A stretch of DNA of 64,000 nucleotides. Source: Xylanibacter muris. GTDB lineage: Bacteria > Bacteroidota > Bacteroidia > Bacteroidales > Bacteroidaceae. The notes under the pieces are model-generated. The model did no database searches. It had not been told where the DNA came from and saw only the letters and a program-made list of their open reading frames with translations. The stretch is from assembly GCF_013166605.1 (NCBI RefSeq), contig NZ_JABKKF010000015.1:1-64000 (forward strand), given 5' to 3'. The position numbers and the translations under genes are program-made. Below, in pieces: positions 49,800-60,113 of the stretch; positions within the stretch are counted from its first letter, which is position 1; each line of letters opens with the position of its first letter.

Positions 49800-51164
49800 T
49801 TATTTCTCCTGCATCATTTTATTGAAGTCATCCAAAGAAATATTCTTCTCATTAAGCTTGACGACATTCTTCGTGGCCGCAATAAGCTTTATATCTATGG
49901 CACGGTCAACAAAACCTTCAATATTCTTATTATCCTTGAGAATGCTGTCAGCATAGTTTTCAAGATATTCATCAGGAACATTTGACATGCCATACTGGGC
50001 GAACTGCATGCGTGCAACCTGTACAGCCACGTCTTTTATATCCTTATCTTCAACCTTTATACCGTTGGCGGCAACAAGCTGCTCCTTAATAAGGTGCCAT
50101 TTCAACTCTTTCACACTTGCCTCATAATTGGACTCGACAAATTCCTGTCCCTTATCCTTATTGTTATTCATCATAAGACGCTTGAGAAGCGTGTCGGGGA
50201 ACTGGAGCTCACCTACCCTGTTTTCAAGATACTTACGCAAATCCGTAAGGAACTTATAATCGCTGTCATTGGCCAGCTGCGACTTGATTCCTTCCGCGAT
50301 TTTCTTACGGAAAGTCTCTTTATCCTTAACCTCATCCTTACCGAACACCTGGTCGAAAAGTTCCTGATTAACCTCTCCTTTTACAAAACGCGACACCTCG
50401 GTAACAAGATATGTAAAGTCTGATGTCATGTCCTTTGCCGCCTCCTTGTCTATTTTCAAAAGAGAAGTCAGTTCCGCATCGTTCTCCGGATAGGCCTTAC
50501 GCGGGTTGAATGTAATCACGCTTCCGAGCTTGGCACCGTCAAAAAGAGCCTTCTGCTCATCAACCTTGATATATTCCGGCATCATTACGGCTGACTCTAC
50601 AACCACACCGTCTTCCTTTGCATTGCCGTCGGCGTCCAACTCACGCAAATCGCCTTTCAACATATCATTCTGTGCAGGATCGTACTCTTCCACCTTATCG
50701 TAATGGCCGGCACGCGACTGGAACATTTCAACCTGCTGATCAATCAGTTTATCATCAACATCAATGTTATAGTAGTCAACGGTATCCTTATCGGTGAGAG
50801 TCGCATCCAGTTCCGGAGCCACGGCAATATCAAAAATAAATTCAAAAGGCCCGTCTGTCTTGAAATCCTGCGGCACCTGTTTTTCATTAGGCATCGGCTC
50901 GCCAAGCATCTGGATTTTATTTTCGCGGATGTATTCATACATCTTCTCGCCAAGCAATCTGTTTACCACATCCACCTTCACAGAAGTACCGACCTGACGT
51001 TTAATCAAACCCATCGGCACCTGGCCGGGACGGAAGCCCGGAACATTTGCTTTCTTACGATAATCCTTTAAAGCCTTGTCTACATCTGCCTGATAATCTC
51101 CCTGCTCTACGGTAACAGTCATCAGTCCGTTCACCTTATCGGGATTTTCAAATATTATATTCAT
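49800..51164 (-). CDS. tig: Trigger factor, ribosome-associated chaperone
   Basis: 454 residues, near the usual 430-450. The N-terminal ribosome-binding domain (ALKDYRKKANVPGFRPGQVPMGLIKRQVG, with the signature FRPGQVP) is clear; the middle PPIase (FKBP-like) domain is divergent, as in other Bacteroidota; the long helical C-terminal domain (FVESNYEASVKELKWHLIKEQL) is typical. It binds nascent chains at the ribosome exit tunnel. The neighbourhood tig-clpP-clpX is the widely conserved gene order. Upstream, a TAATTTTG box (51208-51215, minus) marks the likely promoter. Confidence 0.95.
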   Translation of the reverse strand: MNIIFENPDKVNGLMTVTVEQGDYQADVDKALKDYRKKANVPGFRPGQVPMGLIKRQVGTSVKVDVVNRLLGEKMYEYIRENKIQMLGEPMPNEKQVPQDFKTDGPFEFIFDIAVAPELDATLTDKDTVDYYNIDVDDKLIDQQVEMFQSRAGHYDKVEEYDPAQNDMLKGDLRELDADGNAKEDGVVVESAVMMPEYIKVDEQKALFDGAKLGSVITFNPRKAYPENDAELTSLLKIDKEAAKDMTSDFTYLVTEVSRFVKGEVNQELFDQVFGKDEVKDKETFRKKIAEGIKSQLANDSDYKFLTDLRKYLENRVGELQFPDTLLKRLMMNNNKDKGQEFVESNYEASVKELKWHLIKEQLVAANGIKVEDKDIKDVAVQVARMQFAQYGMSNVPDEYLENYADSILKDNKNIEGFVDRAIDIKLIAATKNVVKLNEKNISLDDFNKMMQEK

Positions 51165-51804
51165 CTTTAAAATTATTATTTATATGCACTTTTATAATTT
51201 TGGAGTGCAAAATTAAAGATAAATGATGTAAAAGCCTAATGATTACAGAATTTTAACGTTTGAGCCATTAACAGCGGATTCCGCACCATCAAATACAGAC
51301 AGGACACAAAGAGGTTTCACGGTATATCCTCCTTTGGCTCAAACCATCATGGACGTGGATGGTGAACAGTAAATGTTAAAAGTGTATTTGGCCTAAATAC
51401 AGAGTGTACGTAGGCTACATACACAGTGTATTTTGGCTAAATACAGAGTGTATGTAGCCCAAATACACTTTTAACATTTGCTGTCCGCGCTTTGTCGGCC
51501 GGCATTTAACGCTCTTTTAATGGCAAACTGTCCGGACCTGACACTAATATAAATTCCGCGCTTTCCGGAATCCTGCTTTGAAAAGCATCCGGTTAATTAT
51601 TATTAAAGAGACTTTAAAACCATATAACATCTTGATTTTATTTACTATTTTTGCAAAAATATAGTTATGGCAGGATTATATGTGCCCTTTAATACTCCGT
51701 ATTTTCACATACACAGTGTAACAAAATGACAACCAAATATTTTCACAACACAAAAAACACGCTTTAATTACGAATATTTATTAATATCATAAAAAACAAA
51801 AGAC
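51165..51804. other. Divergent spacer between tig and a secreted-protein gene
   Basis: 640 bases without gene. Contains the tig promoter box at 51208-51215, the palindrome array at 51367-51483 and, on the + strand, a TATTTTTG box at 51646-51653 without a clear -33 element. No other structure seen. Confidence 0.5.
51367..51483. repeat. 117-bp array of GTGTATTT/AAATACAC palindromes
   Basis: The outer arms CAGTAAATGTTAAAAGTG... (51367-51392) and their near-perfect complement (51457-51483) enclose GTGTAC-GTA-GGC-TACATACAC and GTGTATTTT-GGC-TAAATAC units. Four palindromic words of about 21-24 bases, each centred on GGC/GCC, are separated by AGA or A. Confidence 0.8.
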
Positions 51805-54800
51805 ATGAGTAGAAAAACTACATTAGCATTATCAATTATCATGGCCGGTGCATTTCTATGCACAAACGCCAATGCTATTGAAAGGAAAACCGGAGTAAAA
51901 AGAACGGCTCCGTCAAAAAACATTTTTGGAAACGCATCCTCACAGAATGATGGTTTTAAAATGCCATATACAATACAGGATGCGCCATGGGTAAAGGCAA
52001 GAAAAGAACCTGCCGTTATAACAACGGAACCGTCCGTCACTTTCGGATGGCTTTCCGCACCGGGAAAATCAAACTGGTACTACACACAGGATCTTGATAT
52101 TACCGTAGACATGAGCAACGGATATCCCCAGATCAAATACAAAGGCGCAGAAATCAAAGTCTATGACGACAACCATAAGCTTGTAGGCGATATTTATGCA
52201 AAAGTGCCGGAAGGCATCGATGTGAACATGATAGAACCTCATGGCATCATAACAAACAAGCTTTTCGACAACGACAGCAAAACATACGAAATAATGGTTT
52301 ACCTGCATCAGACAGGAAACAAAGACAACAACTATCAAGGCACAGACCACACACATATCTACAGACTGGACGGGACAAAAATAGGCGAATACATAGGAAG
52401 CGGTGATATTTTCGATACTTCAAAAGGCTACGATATATACCAGCGTTTCATTCTCATAGACTTAAACAGCACTGTAAAAAGCGAAGACGGTACCGTAAAG
52501 CAAATGCCGAAGGCTGAAATCTACAGGCCGGGCACATGGGGAGAGACAGGAGCCCAACTGGAACATACTTTCACAATGGACTTTGACCTGCTAAACTACA
52601 GCGACGGACCTTTCATCAATACATTCAACATCGACGGCACTCCTTATTATGCCCTGGCACATTACAAGCAAAGATATGATGAGGAAGGCACAAGCATGGA
52701 TGAAGACATTGTGCCTACAAAAAACAACGCTTTCATAATCGAGACTTTCGACAAAAAGTTCAACCGTGTGGATTCCGTTTCCATTCCTATGGTGACTCCG
52801 TCAAACGCATACTACCGCTTTGCAGCTTTCGGACGCTATTCCTCTAAAGACTTCACAAAAGGCTACTATTCCGGAGACGACAAGTTCAACTACATTGTCA
52901 CATTCTACGATTATATCTCATCATCGGATTCCTACAACTTCTCATTCAACGTCTATGACAGCGACGGTAAGTTAATAAACACTATATGCGACAATGTAGT
53001 GGAAGACACATGGTCACAGATGACAAGCATAAAAGGACAAAGCGAACAAATGATGTTCCTTCAGACAACACCGAAAGGCGAACAGCAGGTTGCAATGGTG
53101 GACATTCCCTCATGCGAGAAAAAAACAATAATACCTGCAAGAATAAACAATGAGAACATCGCATTACCCATCAACCGCTATCCTAAAGGCGACAGCTATC
53201 AATATGTAATAAAGATGGCACATGCCGATACTGACGACAACAAGAATACGATAGCAAGACTGATGTGGATTAACCCGGATCTATCATTTGACAGATTTAC
53301 AAATTTCAATCTCGGCCCCACCTCGCAGATGTTCTCTCCGTACATAACCAATGAAACAATGAATCCGTACATCTTCAACACAGACGATGAACTGGAATAC
53401 ATCTTCCTTTCCAAGGAAGGACGTGACGGAGCAAGCGAATATGAACTGCAAAACGTATATTATGTAGGAAAAGAAGACGGCACAATCATTAAGAGGTTTG
53501 AGGCCGAACAAGGAAAATCCCTCACTATGGCTGGTATTTTCGCGCATACCCCGATAAACTCAAGCCTGTACATCATGTCAACCAACAATGAGGACGGAAC
53601 ATATCAGACACAGTTCTACAGTCTTCCATTCACGTCATTTGAAAAGGGAGGAGACGGTACACCGGAAAACCCGTATCTCATTTCATCTGCCGGAGACATG
53701 ATGCAAATAAACAAAAAGACTAACGCACATTATAAGTTAGCCAATGATATCGAGATGCTCTATTCCGGCAGCCGCTGGTCACCAATCGAGAACTTCTCCG
53801 GAACAATCAACGGTGACGGACACTCTATCAACGGATTGAATATAGAAAGCGACCTGTATCAATCAGGATTATTCTCGTACGCAAATGTAGGTTCTGAAAT
53901 AAAGAACATGACAATAGTCAACCCGACAATCAATATTACAAATGCGAACAACTATGTAGGTGTCATTGCAGGAACTGCCACTGAAACAAAAATCACCAAT
54001 GTACATGTAGTGAATGCAGACATAAAAGAGCCTACAGGCATGGCAACACCTGCTGTGGGAGGCTTGACAGGAAACGCGACCTATTTCTCTGAATTCAGAG
54101 ACTGTTCGTTCAACGGTAACATCATGGCAGCCGGAACATCATGCGTCGGAGGAATTTCAGGAGAGACAAAAACAAGCACCAACATTATATCATGTGCCAC
54201 AAGCGGCAGCTATACAGCCGACAATACACTTGGGGGTGTAGCCGGAAGCACAAGCCGTGGATGTGAAGTACGCAACTGCCACACATCGGTAACCCTTACG
54301 GCAAACAACACCGTAGGAGGAATCGTCGGTGACAACGAGGCAAGAGGCATTATCGAAAACTGCATAGCCGAGGGCAAGATAACCGCAAATCAACCTACAA
54401 AATGGGGCGGTCTGCATGCCGGTGGCATAGCCGGGTCTCTTGAAGGAAACTACGACTGGAAGAATAACAAAGACACCGTAATACGTCACTGTATAGTCAA
54501 TGCCGACATTTACATACCTGCAGAAGAAGCTAAAGACGCCACCGTGCACCGTGTTGCCGGCAGGACAATAGCCGACAAGGAAGGCAGCGAGGACATAGAA
54601 CACGGATTAGACGGCAACTACGCCCTGAATACCGTGACTGTAGGCGGCAAGGCCATTGAGTCTGATGACGAGACCGGTCTGGAAGGTGCGACAAAGACTG
54701 CAAGCGAACTAAACAAAAGCTTCCTGACGTCTGTCAACTACAATTACGGAGAGACATCCGCAGCCCCATGGAAAGAATATGGCGACCTGCCAATACTTTA

Positions 54801-55302
54801 CTTTGAAAATACAGCAAAAGCCATTATGCTCAGCAACAGCAACATCACCGTACAGCCGGGAGCCACATACGACATAACCGCTACCGTTTACGGTACATCC
54901 GCCGATGACATTGAAGTCTTTACATCAGATTCTGAAATCGCAGAAGTTGAGATTACAGAAATAGAAGACAACAAAGCCACATTGCGCATAAGCTGCAAGA
55001 AAGACGCACCGGCAACAGTCACAGTAAAAGCCGGCAACATAACCGCAGTATGCAAGGTGAACGAGACAACAGGAATATCAAACACCGTTGCGGAAAATAA
55101 CGACATGAAGATACGCGTTACAGAAGGCACAATCATTGCAGAAGGCGCAGACAAGATTGCGGTTTACTCTATCAACGGCACACGGCATCTGCTCGTATCA
55201 GGTGACACAGTAAGCACAGATTCTATCAGAAATGGTGTTTATGTGATTGTAGCAACAAACGCTAACGGCAATAAGACGTCATGCAAAGTTGTCATCAAAT
55301 AA
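51805..55302 (+). CDS. Large secreted GLUG-motif protein with type IX sorting end
   Basis: 1165 residues. The signal peptide ends near TNANA (residue 24). The N-terminal 600 residues are a repetitive all-beta region of unknown type (YYTQDLDITVDMSNGYPQIK; RYPKGDSYQYVIKMAHAD). About residues 630-880 are a series of GLUG-like units (GTINGDGHSINGLNI, NNYVGVIAGT, SCVGGISGE, NTLGGVAGS, NTVGGIVGD), a motif known from bacterial adhesin and IgA-protease-type surface proteins. Then an Ig-like part (about 1010-1090) and the sorting end with VYSINGTRHLLV and IRNGVYVIVATNANGNK. Likely a surface or released protein. The next gene follows after 24 bases and is also a cargo protein, so the two may be an operon. 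Confidence 0.75.
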   Translation: MSRKTTLALSIIMAGAFLCTNANAIERKTGVKRTAPSKNIFGNASSQNDGFKMPYTIQDAPWVKARKEPAVITTEPSVTFGWLSAPGKSNWYYTQDLDITVDMSNGYPQIKYKGAEIKVYDDNHKLVGDIYAKVPEGIDVNMIEPHGIITNKLFDNDSKTYEIMVYLHQTGNKDNNYQGTDHTHIYRLDGTKIGEYIGSGDIFDTSKGYDIYQRFILIDLNSTVKSEDGTVKQMPKAEIYRPGTWGETGAQLEHTFTMDFDLLNYSDGPFINTFNIDGTPYYALAHYKQRYDEEGTSMDEDIVPTKNNAFIIETFDKKFNRVDSVSIPMVTPSNAYYRFAAFGRYSSKDFTKGYYSGDDKFNYIVTFYDYISSSDSYNFSFNVYDSDGKLINTICDNVVEDTWSQMTSIKGQSEQMMFLQTTPKGEQQVAMVDIPSCEKKTIIPARINNENIALPINRYPKGDSYQYVIKMAHADTDDNKNTIARLMWINPDLSFDRFTNFNLGPTSQMFSPYITNETMNPYIFNTDDELEYIFLSKEGRDGASEYELQNVYYVGKEDGTIIKRFEAEQGKSLTMAGIFAHTPINSSLYIMSTNNEDGTYQTQFYSLPFTSFEKGGDGTPENPYLISSAGDMMQINKKTNAHYKLANDIEMLYSGSRWSPIENFSGTINGDGHSINGLNIESDLYQSGLFSYANVGSEIKNMTIVNPTINITNANNYVGVIAGTATETKITNVHVVNADIKEPTGMATPAVGGLTGNATYFSEFRDCSFNGNIMAAGTSCVGGISGETKTSTNIISCATSGSYTADNTLGGVAGSTSRGCEVRNCHTSVTLTANNTVGGIVGDNEARGIIENCIAEGKITANQPTKWGGLHAGGIAGSLEGNYDWKNNKDTVIRHCIVNADIYIPAEEAKDATVHRVAGRTIADKEGSEDIEHGLDGNYALNTVTVGGKAIESDDETGLEGATKTASELNKSFLTSVNYNYGETSAAPWKEYGDLPILYFENTAKAIMLSNSNITVQPGATYDITATVYGTSADDIEVFTSDSEIAEVEITEIEDNKATLRISCKKDAPATVTVKAGNITAVCKVNETTGISNTVAENNDMKIRVTEGTIIAEGADKIAVYSINGTRHLLVSGDTVSTDSIRNGVYVIVATNANGNKTSCKVVIK

Positions 55303-55326
55303 AAAGGAATAAATACACCATAGTTA

Positions 55327-58098
55327 ATGAAACTTAGGAATTTTCTATTAAACATGCTAACGGCCGTCTGCATACCGCAGGCAGCCGTTGCTGTTCCTGC
55401 CTTTCCGTATCCGATAAAGGTGCGGCAGGCTGACGGGACTTTCATCACGATAAGACTTAAAGGTGACGAACGGGGACATCTCGCGTTTACAACCGACGGC
55501 TATCCTCTATACCAGAACCCTACAACAGGCAATTATGAATATGCGGCACTGGAAAATGGCAGGATAACCGGCAGTGGCATCATTGCCGCGGACGCTCAGA
55601 AACGCAATACCGCTGCAAAATCATTCCTACGCTCACAGAATGCGGACAAGATTATGAATGCGGCCATGGAAAACCGCAAATCCACGATCGCAAGGAAAGG
55701 GGCATACCCGGGAAAAGGCAAGACAAGCACTAATAACAAAAACAGTGCAAGCAGGATAAGGATATCCGACATTCCGACAACAGGCGACAAGCCGTCATTG
55801 GTGATACTTCTTGAATTCAATGACGTAAGTTTCACAAGGACGGGCAACAATCCCAAACAATTCTTCTGTGACATGTTGAACAAAGAAGGATACACCAACG
55901 GGAATGGAGCAAACGGAAGTGCGGCTGATTTCTACAAATACTCGTCAAACGGATTATACAGACCGTCATTCGATGTATACGGGCCGGTAAAACTATCCGG
56001 AAACCAAGCCTACTACGGAAGTCCTGACGACAATGAAAGCGACAATATCAAACACCTTATGGAGGGATTCTCCGAGGCCTGTAAGAAGCTTGACGGAGAA
56101 ATAGACTTTTCGAAATACGATACGGACAATGACGGATATGTAGACAACATATATTTCTTCTATGCCGGAAAAGGCGAGGCGGACGGTGGAGGAACAAACA
56201 CCATCTGGCCGCACTCGGCACTAATGGAGGAACTGACCGACATTCCACTGATACTTGACGGGGTGCATATCAGCCGCTATGCCACAAGTCAGGAGATTGA
56301 CGGCTCACGACCTCAATACCCCGTGGGGATAGGAACATTTGTGCACGAATTCGGACATGTGCTTGGATTGCCCGACCTTTACGATATATTTTACGGTGCA
56401 TTTACATTCACTCCTGGAACATGGGACACAATGGACAGCGGATCTTACAACAATAACGGGAACACACCTCCCGCATTCTCAGCATACGAACGCTTTGCTC
56501 TCGGATGGCAGGAACCCATAGAACTGAGCTCAAACATTTCCGAACCGTTCACTGAGCTTCCCGAACTGAATAAAAGCAAGAAAGCTTACAGAATATCTGT
56601 GAACGGAAAAGAAAATGAATATTTCATTTTGGAAAACAGACAGCAGAAAGAATGGGATGAATACATTCCCTGGCATGGAATGCTAATGTGGCACATAGAC
56701 GAAGACCAGCAGGTATGGAATGAGAACACGGTAAACATACAGGCAAGCCATCAGAGGGTGGATATAGTAGAGGCGGACAACAAGCGCACGGAAAACAGCA
56801 TATCCGGTGACCCGTTTCCGGGAACCTCAAACATAACGGAATGGACAATGACGGCATGGAACGAGACAGAACCGCTCGGTATTGACGGCATAAGCGAGGA
56901 AAACGACACGATAAGGTTTATGGTAAGTGGTCTGAACTACAGGATTACGCCCCCGCAACTAAAGATATCGGAAGTGAAGGACAGCAGTATCACAATAAGA
57001 TGGCACAAAGATATAATCGCACATAAGTATATAATGAATGCGTATATCGTAAAGAACGGTGAAAGAACACCGCTCAATGAATACAGCAATGTTGTATTAT
57101 ACAATGATGAAGAATACACTTTGGACCGCCTTCTGCCTGACACCGAATATATCATAACCTTATCTGCAGAAAGAGGCTCATACTCTTCCGAAGATGCAAG
57201 TTTATCGGCACGTACGGAAAAGCTTGCGTTCGAAAAGCGCATTGTGGAAAACCTTATAGTAAAAAACACCGGCAACAACAGTTTCACCGCCGGCTGGGAC
57301 ATCGTGGACCACGCGGACAGTTATGAAGTGACACTCAGCCTGCTAAGCATTGACGAGAATAATACTACGGAAATGGGATATGACTTCACAGACAAAGACG
57401 GAGGAATGCCGGATTCATGGAAATACAAGGGAGGAACATACGCGTCTGTAGCCAATTATTACGGACAGGCCGCACCGTCACTGCGTTTCAACCAAAACGG
57501 AAGCTACATTACATTTGCCTACCCTGATACAAAAATTTCCGCACTGAGATTCTGGACACATCATACCACCTCATTTAAAGGAGCGATTCATATTGAAAGA
57601 TATGCAAACGGAGAATGGAGCAATGTCAAGTCCTTATCATCGGATGAACTTCCAAACAACGCACAAATATTGGAAAGTACATTTGACAAATCCGATTCCA
57701 TAAGAATACGCTTCGAACGCAATGCAGGAACTATATATATAGATGACATTATGCTCGGATGCCATCCTTTCATCCACACTCCATTACCGGAATATAATGA
57801 AAGAAACATCGGCAACGTTCTTGAATACACATTCAACGGACTTGACATGAAAAACTCATACAGTCTGGTTGTAAGGGCAAGAAGCGGGAACAGCCTCAGC
57901 ATAGCCTCGAACCCGTTGACAGTGGGAGGAGGCGTCAGCGGCCCTGACGGCATTGAGCCTATAACTACAGGGAACAACGCTCCGATGGAAATATTCACCA
58001 TCTCCGGCAGTAAAGTATCTTCAACAGGAAACATGCCTGACGGCATATATATAATACGTAAGGGAAATACCGTTAAAAAGGTTCTGAAAAAAGAATGA
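55327..58098 (+). CDS. Secreted M6-type zinc metalloprotease with fibronectin-III domains
   Basis: 923 residues. A signal peptide and propeptide (to about residue 150) precede the protease domain, with zinc motif HEFGHVLGLPDLYD (His340, Glu341, His344, Asp350), the M6 pattern of immune-inhibitor A type enzymes. DTDNDGYVDNIYFFYAGKG is the Ca-binding-like M6 segment before it, and MLMWHIDEDQQVW follows. About residues 540-620 are a fibronectin-III domain, then a MAM/jellyroll-like stretch (about 690-800, WKYKGGTYASVAN...RFNQNGSYITF) and a C-terminal sorting end (MEIFTISGSKVSS, MPDGIYIIRKGNTVKKVL). Likely released or surface-displayed. The exact substrate is unknown. Confidence 0.85.
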   Translation: MKLRNFLLNMLTAVCIPQAAVAVPAFPYPIKVRQADGTFITIRLKGDERGHLAFTTDGYPLYQNPTTGNYEYAALENGRITGSGIIAADAQKRNTAAKSFLRSQNADKIMNAAMENRKSTIARKGAYPGKGKTSTNNKNSASRIRISDIPTTGDKPSLVILLEFNDVSFTRTGNNPKQFFCDMLNKEGYTNGNGANGSAADFYKYSSNGLYRPSFDVYGPVKLSGNQAYYGSPDDNESDNIKHLMEGFSEACKKLDGEIDFSKYDTDNDGYVDNIYFFYAGKGEADGGGTNTIWPHSALMEELTDIPLILDGVHISRYATSQEIDGSRPQYPVGIGTFVHEFGHVLGLPDLYDIFYGAFTFTPGTWDTMDSGSYNNNGNTPPAFSAYERFALGWQEPIELSSNISEPFTELPELNKSKKAYRISVNGKENEYFILENRQQKEWDEYIPWHGMLMWHIDEDQQVWNENTVNIQASHQRVDIVEADNKRTENSISGDPFPGTSNITEWTMTAWNETEPLGIDGISEENDTIRFMVSGLNYRITPPQLKISEVKDSSITIRWHKDIIAHKYIMNAYIVKNGERTPLNEYSNVVLYNDEEYTLDRLLPDTEYIITLSAERGSYSSEDASLSARTEKLAFEKRIVENLIVKNTGNNSFTAGWDIVDHADSYEVTLSLLSIDENNTTEMGYDFTDKDGGMPDSWKYKGGTYASVANYYGQAAPSLRFNQNGSYITFAYPDTKISALRFWTHHTTSFKGAIHIERYANGEWSNVKSLSSDELPNNAQILESTFDKSDSIRIRFERNAGTIYIDDIMLGCHPFIHTPLPEYNERNIGNVLEYTFNGLDMKNSYSLVVRARSGNSLSIASNPLTVGGGVSGPDGIEPITTGNNAPMEIFTISGSKVSSTGNMPDGIYIIRKGNTVKKVLKKE

Positions 58099-58132
58099 CC
58101 GCCCACAACGGTAAAGTAATTCGCTATTGCAA

Positions 58133-58190
58133 AGTAAAGCCACACGGATACCGGTTTAATGCGTCTATCCAAGTGGCTTTACTCTTTTTC
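58133..58190 (+). terminator. Terminator of the metalloprotease gene
   Basis: 11-bp inverted repeat AGTAAAGCCAC (58133-58143) with 58173-58183, then CTTTTTCC. Confidence 0.75.
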
Positions 58191-58248
58191 CATAAGGTCC
58201 AATAGGGTCGGGAAATGATGAAAAGTTGAACGAATTCACATTATTAAT

Positions 58249-59115
58249 CTAAAAACTCTTTTCCTCCGCCTCCTTGGCTTTTCTTTCCTCCTCCAACATG
58301 AAGAAGTCCTTTTTACGCAATACGAAGCTATTCGTAAGATACTTCTCACGCACAATCTTGTTTTCGGAAAGCTCTTCCGGAGTACCATGGAAAAGTATCT
58401 TTCCCTCAAAAAGAAGATATGCACGGTCTGTGATACAAAGCGTATCCTCAACATTGTGGTCGGTAATGAGAATTCCGATGTTACGGTATTTAAGCTTCCA
58501 CACAATATGCTGAATATCTTCAACAGCAATAGGGTCTACACCTGCAAAAGGCTCATCAAGCATGATGAACTTGGGGTCGATGGCAAGGCAGCGCGCTATC
58601 TCTGTACGCCGCCGCTCTCCTCCGGACAGCTGGTCGCCCTTATTCTTACGTACTTTCTGAAGTCGGAACTCATTGAGCAACGTTTCCAGTTTATCCAACC
58701 GTTCAGCACGCGTCAGACCGGTCATCTCCAAAACAGCCATTATGTTGTCTTCAACACTAAGCTTACGGAACACGCTCGCTTCCTGAGCCAAATAACCGAT
58801 ACCGACACGGGCACGTTTATAAACCGGATCCTTGGTTATGTCGACACCGCCAAGGGTTATTTTTCCACCGTTAGGCACAACAAGTCCTGTCGTCATATAA
58901 AAAGACGTTGTCTTTCCTGCACCGTTAGGCCCAAGCAACCCGACTATCTCTCCCTGCCTGACTGTAAACGACACATCATTGACAACCGTACGCTTGCCAT
59001 ACCGCTTCACGAGATTATCCGCACAGAGCACAGCCCCGTCATCACCCGTTATCGGCATTGCAAAAGGAACACCGTCACAGATTTCCTGATTATTCTTATG
59101 CACACTATCGCTCAT
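58249..59115 (-). CDS. lptB: Lipopolysaccharide export ATP-binding protein LptB
   Basis: 288 residues. The ABC ATPase of the LPS transporter LptBFGC, at the cytoplasmic side of the inner membrane. Walker [14 protein letters not shown] (about residues 61-73), signature [16 protein letters not shown], Walker [21 protein letters not shown] and the H-loop TDHNVEDTL are typical of LptB; the long N-terminal extension of about 30 residues (to [11 protein letters not shown]) and the C-terminal acidic tail ([14 protein letters not shown]) are additions. Met20 is a possible alternative start. Diverges from mlaE. Confidence 0.93.
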   Translation of the reverse strand: MSDSVHKNNQEICDGVPFAMPITGDDGAVLCADNLVKRYGKRTVVNDVSFTVRQGEIVGLLGPNGAGKTTSFYMTTGLVVPNGGKITLGGVDITKDPVYKRARVGIGYLAQEASVFRKLSVEDNIMAVLEMTGLTRAERLDKLETLLNEFRLQKVRKNKGDQLSGGERRRTEIARCLAIDPKFIMLDEPFAGVDPIAVEDIQHIVWKLKYRNIGILITDHNVEDTLCITDRAYLLFEGKILFHGTPEELSENKIVREKYLTNSFVLRKKDFFMLEEERKAKEAEEKSF

Positions 59116-59270
59116 ATCATAAACATTTATCCGACAGCATCATATCACTTCAACAATACACGATGTGCCGTCGGTACAATCGAAATGCAAAAATACTAAA
59201 TTTGCCGCTCAATATCGTACATATTCTTAAAAACTATTATCAATGTTATAGTTTTTAATGGATTTTGCCG

Positions 59271-59278
59271 TATCTTTG
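59271..59278 (+). promoter_or_regulatory. -7 box of the mlaE-mlaF promoter
   Basis: TATCTTTG, an exact TAnnTTTG match 64 bases before the mlaE start codon. No clear -33 element at the expected distance. Confidence 0.45.
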
Positions 59279-59342
59279 CATAAAGATTAGAATACATCAC
59301 AGATATTATACATGATGTAGCAACAACAAAAAAACAACGACA

Positions 59343-60089
59343 ATGCTGATAGAAAAATCTCTGAACACTCTCGGACGTTATCTCATTCTGATGGGACATA
59401 CATTCCAGAAGCCTGAACGCATGAGAATGTTTTTCAAGGAGTACATAAAGGAAATGGCACAGCTTGGGGTCAACTCGATTGGTATAGTGCTTCTCATATC
59501 ATTCTTCATAGGAGCGGTGATATGCATACAGATGAAACTGAACATCCAAAGCCCGTGGATGCCACGATGGGTAACAGGATACACAACCCGTGAAATTATG
59601 CTTTTGGAATTCTCCTCATCCATAATGTGCCTGATTCTTGCAGGAAAAGTGGGTTCGAACATTGCATCGGAAATAGGAACAATGAGAGTCACACAGCAGA
59701 TTGACGCCTTAGATATAATGGGAGTAAACTCGGCCTGCTACCTTATACTACCCAAGATTCTCGGATTAATCACCATTATGCCTTTCCTCGTGATATTTTC
59801 ATCCGCTACCGGAATTCTCGGAGCATACGCCACGGCATACATCGGACAGGTGCTGTCTCCGGAAGATCTCACACTCGGACTCCAGCATCAGTTTAACGCA
59901 TGGTTTGTATGGATGAGTATAATAAAAAGCACATTCTTCGCGTTTATAATCGCCAGCGTGCCTTCATACTATGGATACACGGTAGAGGGAGGCTCCGTTA
60001 ATGTCGGAAAAGCCAGCACAGACGCTGTGGTAAGCAGCAGTGTACTGATTCTGTGCTCAGACGTGTTTCTGACGCAGTTGCTAAGTTAA
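59343..60089 (+). CDS. mlaE: MlaE-type ABC transporter permease
   Basis: 248 residues with four to six hydrophobic helices. The MlaE/YrbE signature region ITLEFSS-like is here MLLEFSSSIMCLILAGKVGSNIASEIGTMRVTQQIDALDIMG (short part: GSNIASEIGTMRVTQQIDAL), followed by ILPKILGLI and a YTVEGGSVNVGKASTDAVV C-terminus. It forms the membrane channel of the retrograde phospholipid transporter that keeps lipid asymmetry in the outer membrane. It is followed by its ATPase after 24 bases. The substrate-binding MlaD gene is not next to it in this window. Confidence 0.92.
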   Translation: MLIEKSLNTLGRYLILMGHTFQKPERMRMFFKEYIKEMAQLGVNSIGIVLLISFFIGAVICIQMKLNIQSPWMPRWVTGYTTREIMLLEFSSSIMCLILAGKVGSNIASEIGTMRVTQQIDALDIMGVNSACYLILPKILGLITIMPFLVIFSSATGILGAYATAYIGQVLSPEDLTLGLQHQFNAWFVWMSIIKSTFFAFIIASVPSYYGYTVEGGSVNVGKASTDAVVSSSVLILCSDVFLTQLLS

Positions 60090-60113
60090 ATTTTCAACAA
60101 ACCGGAACATATC

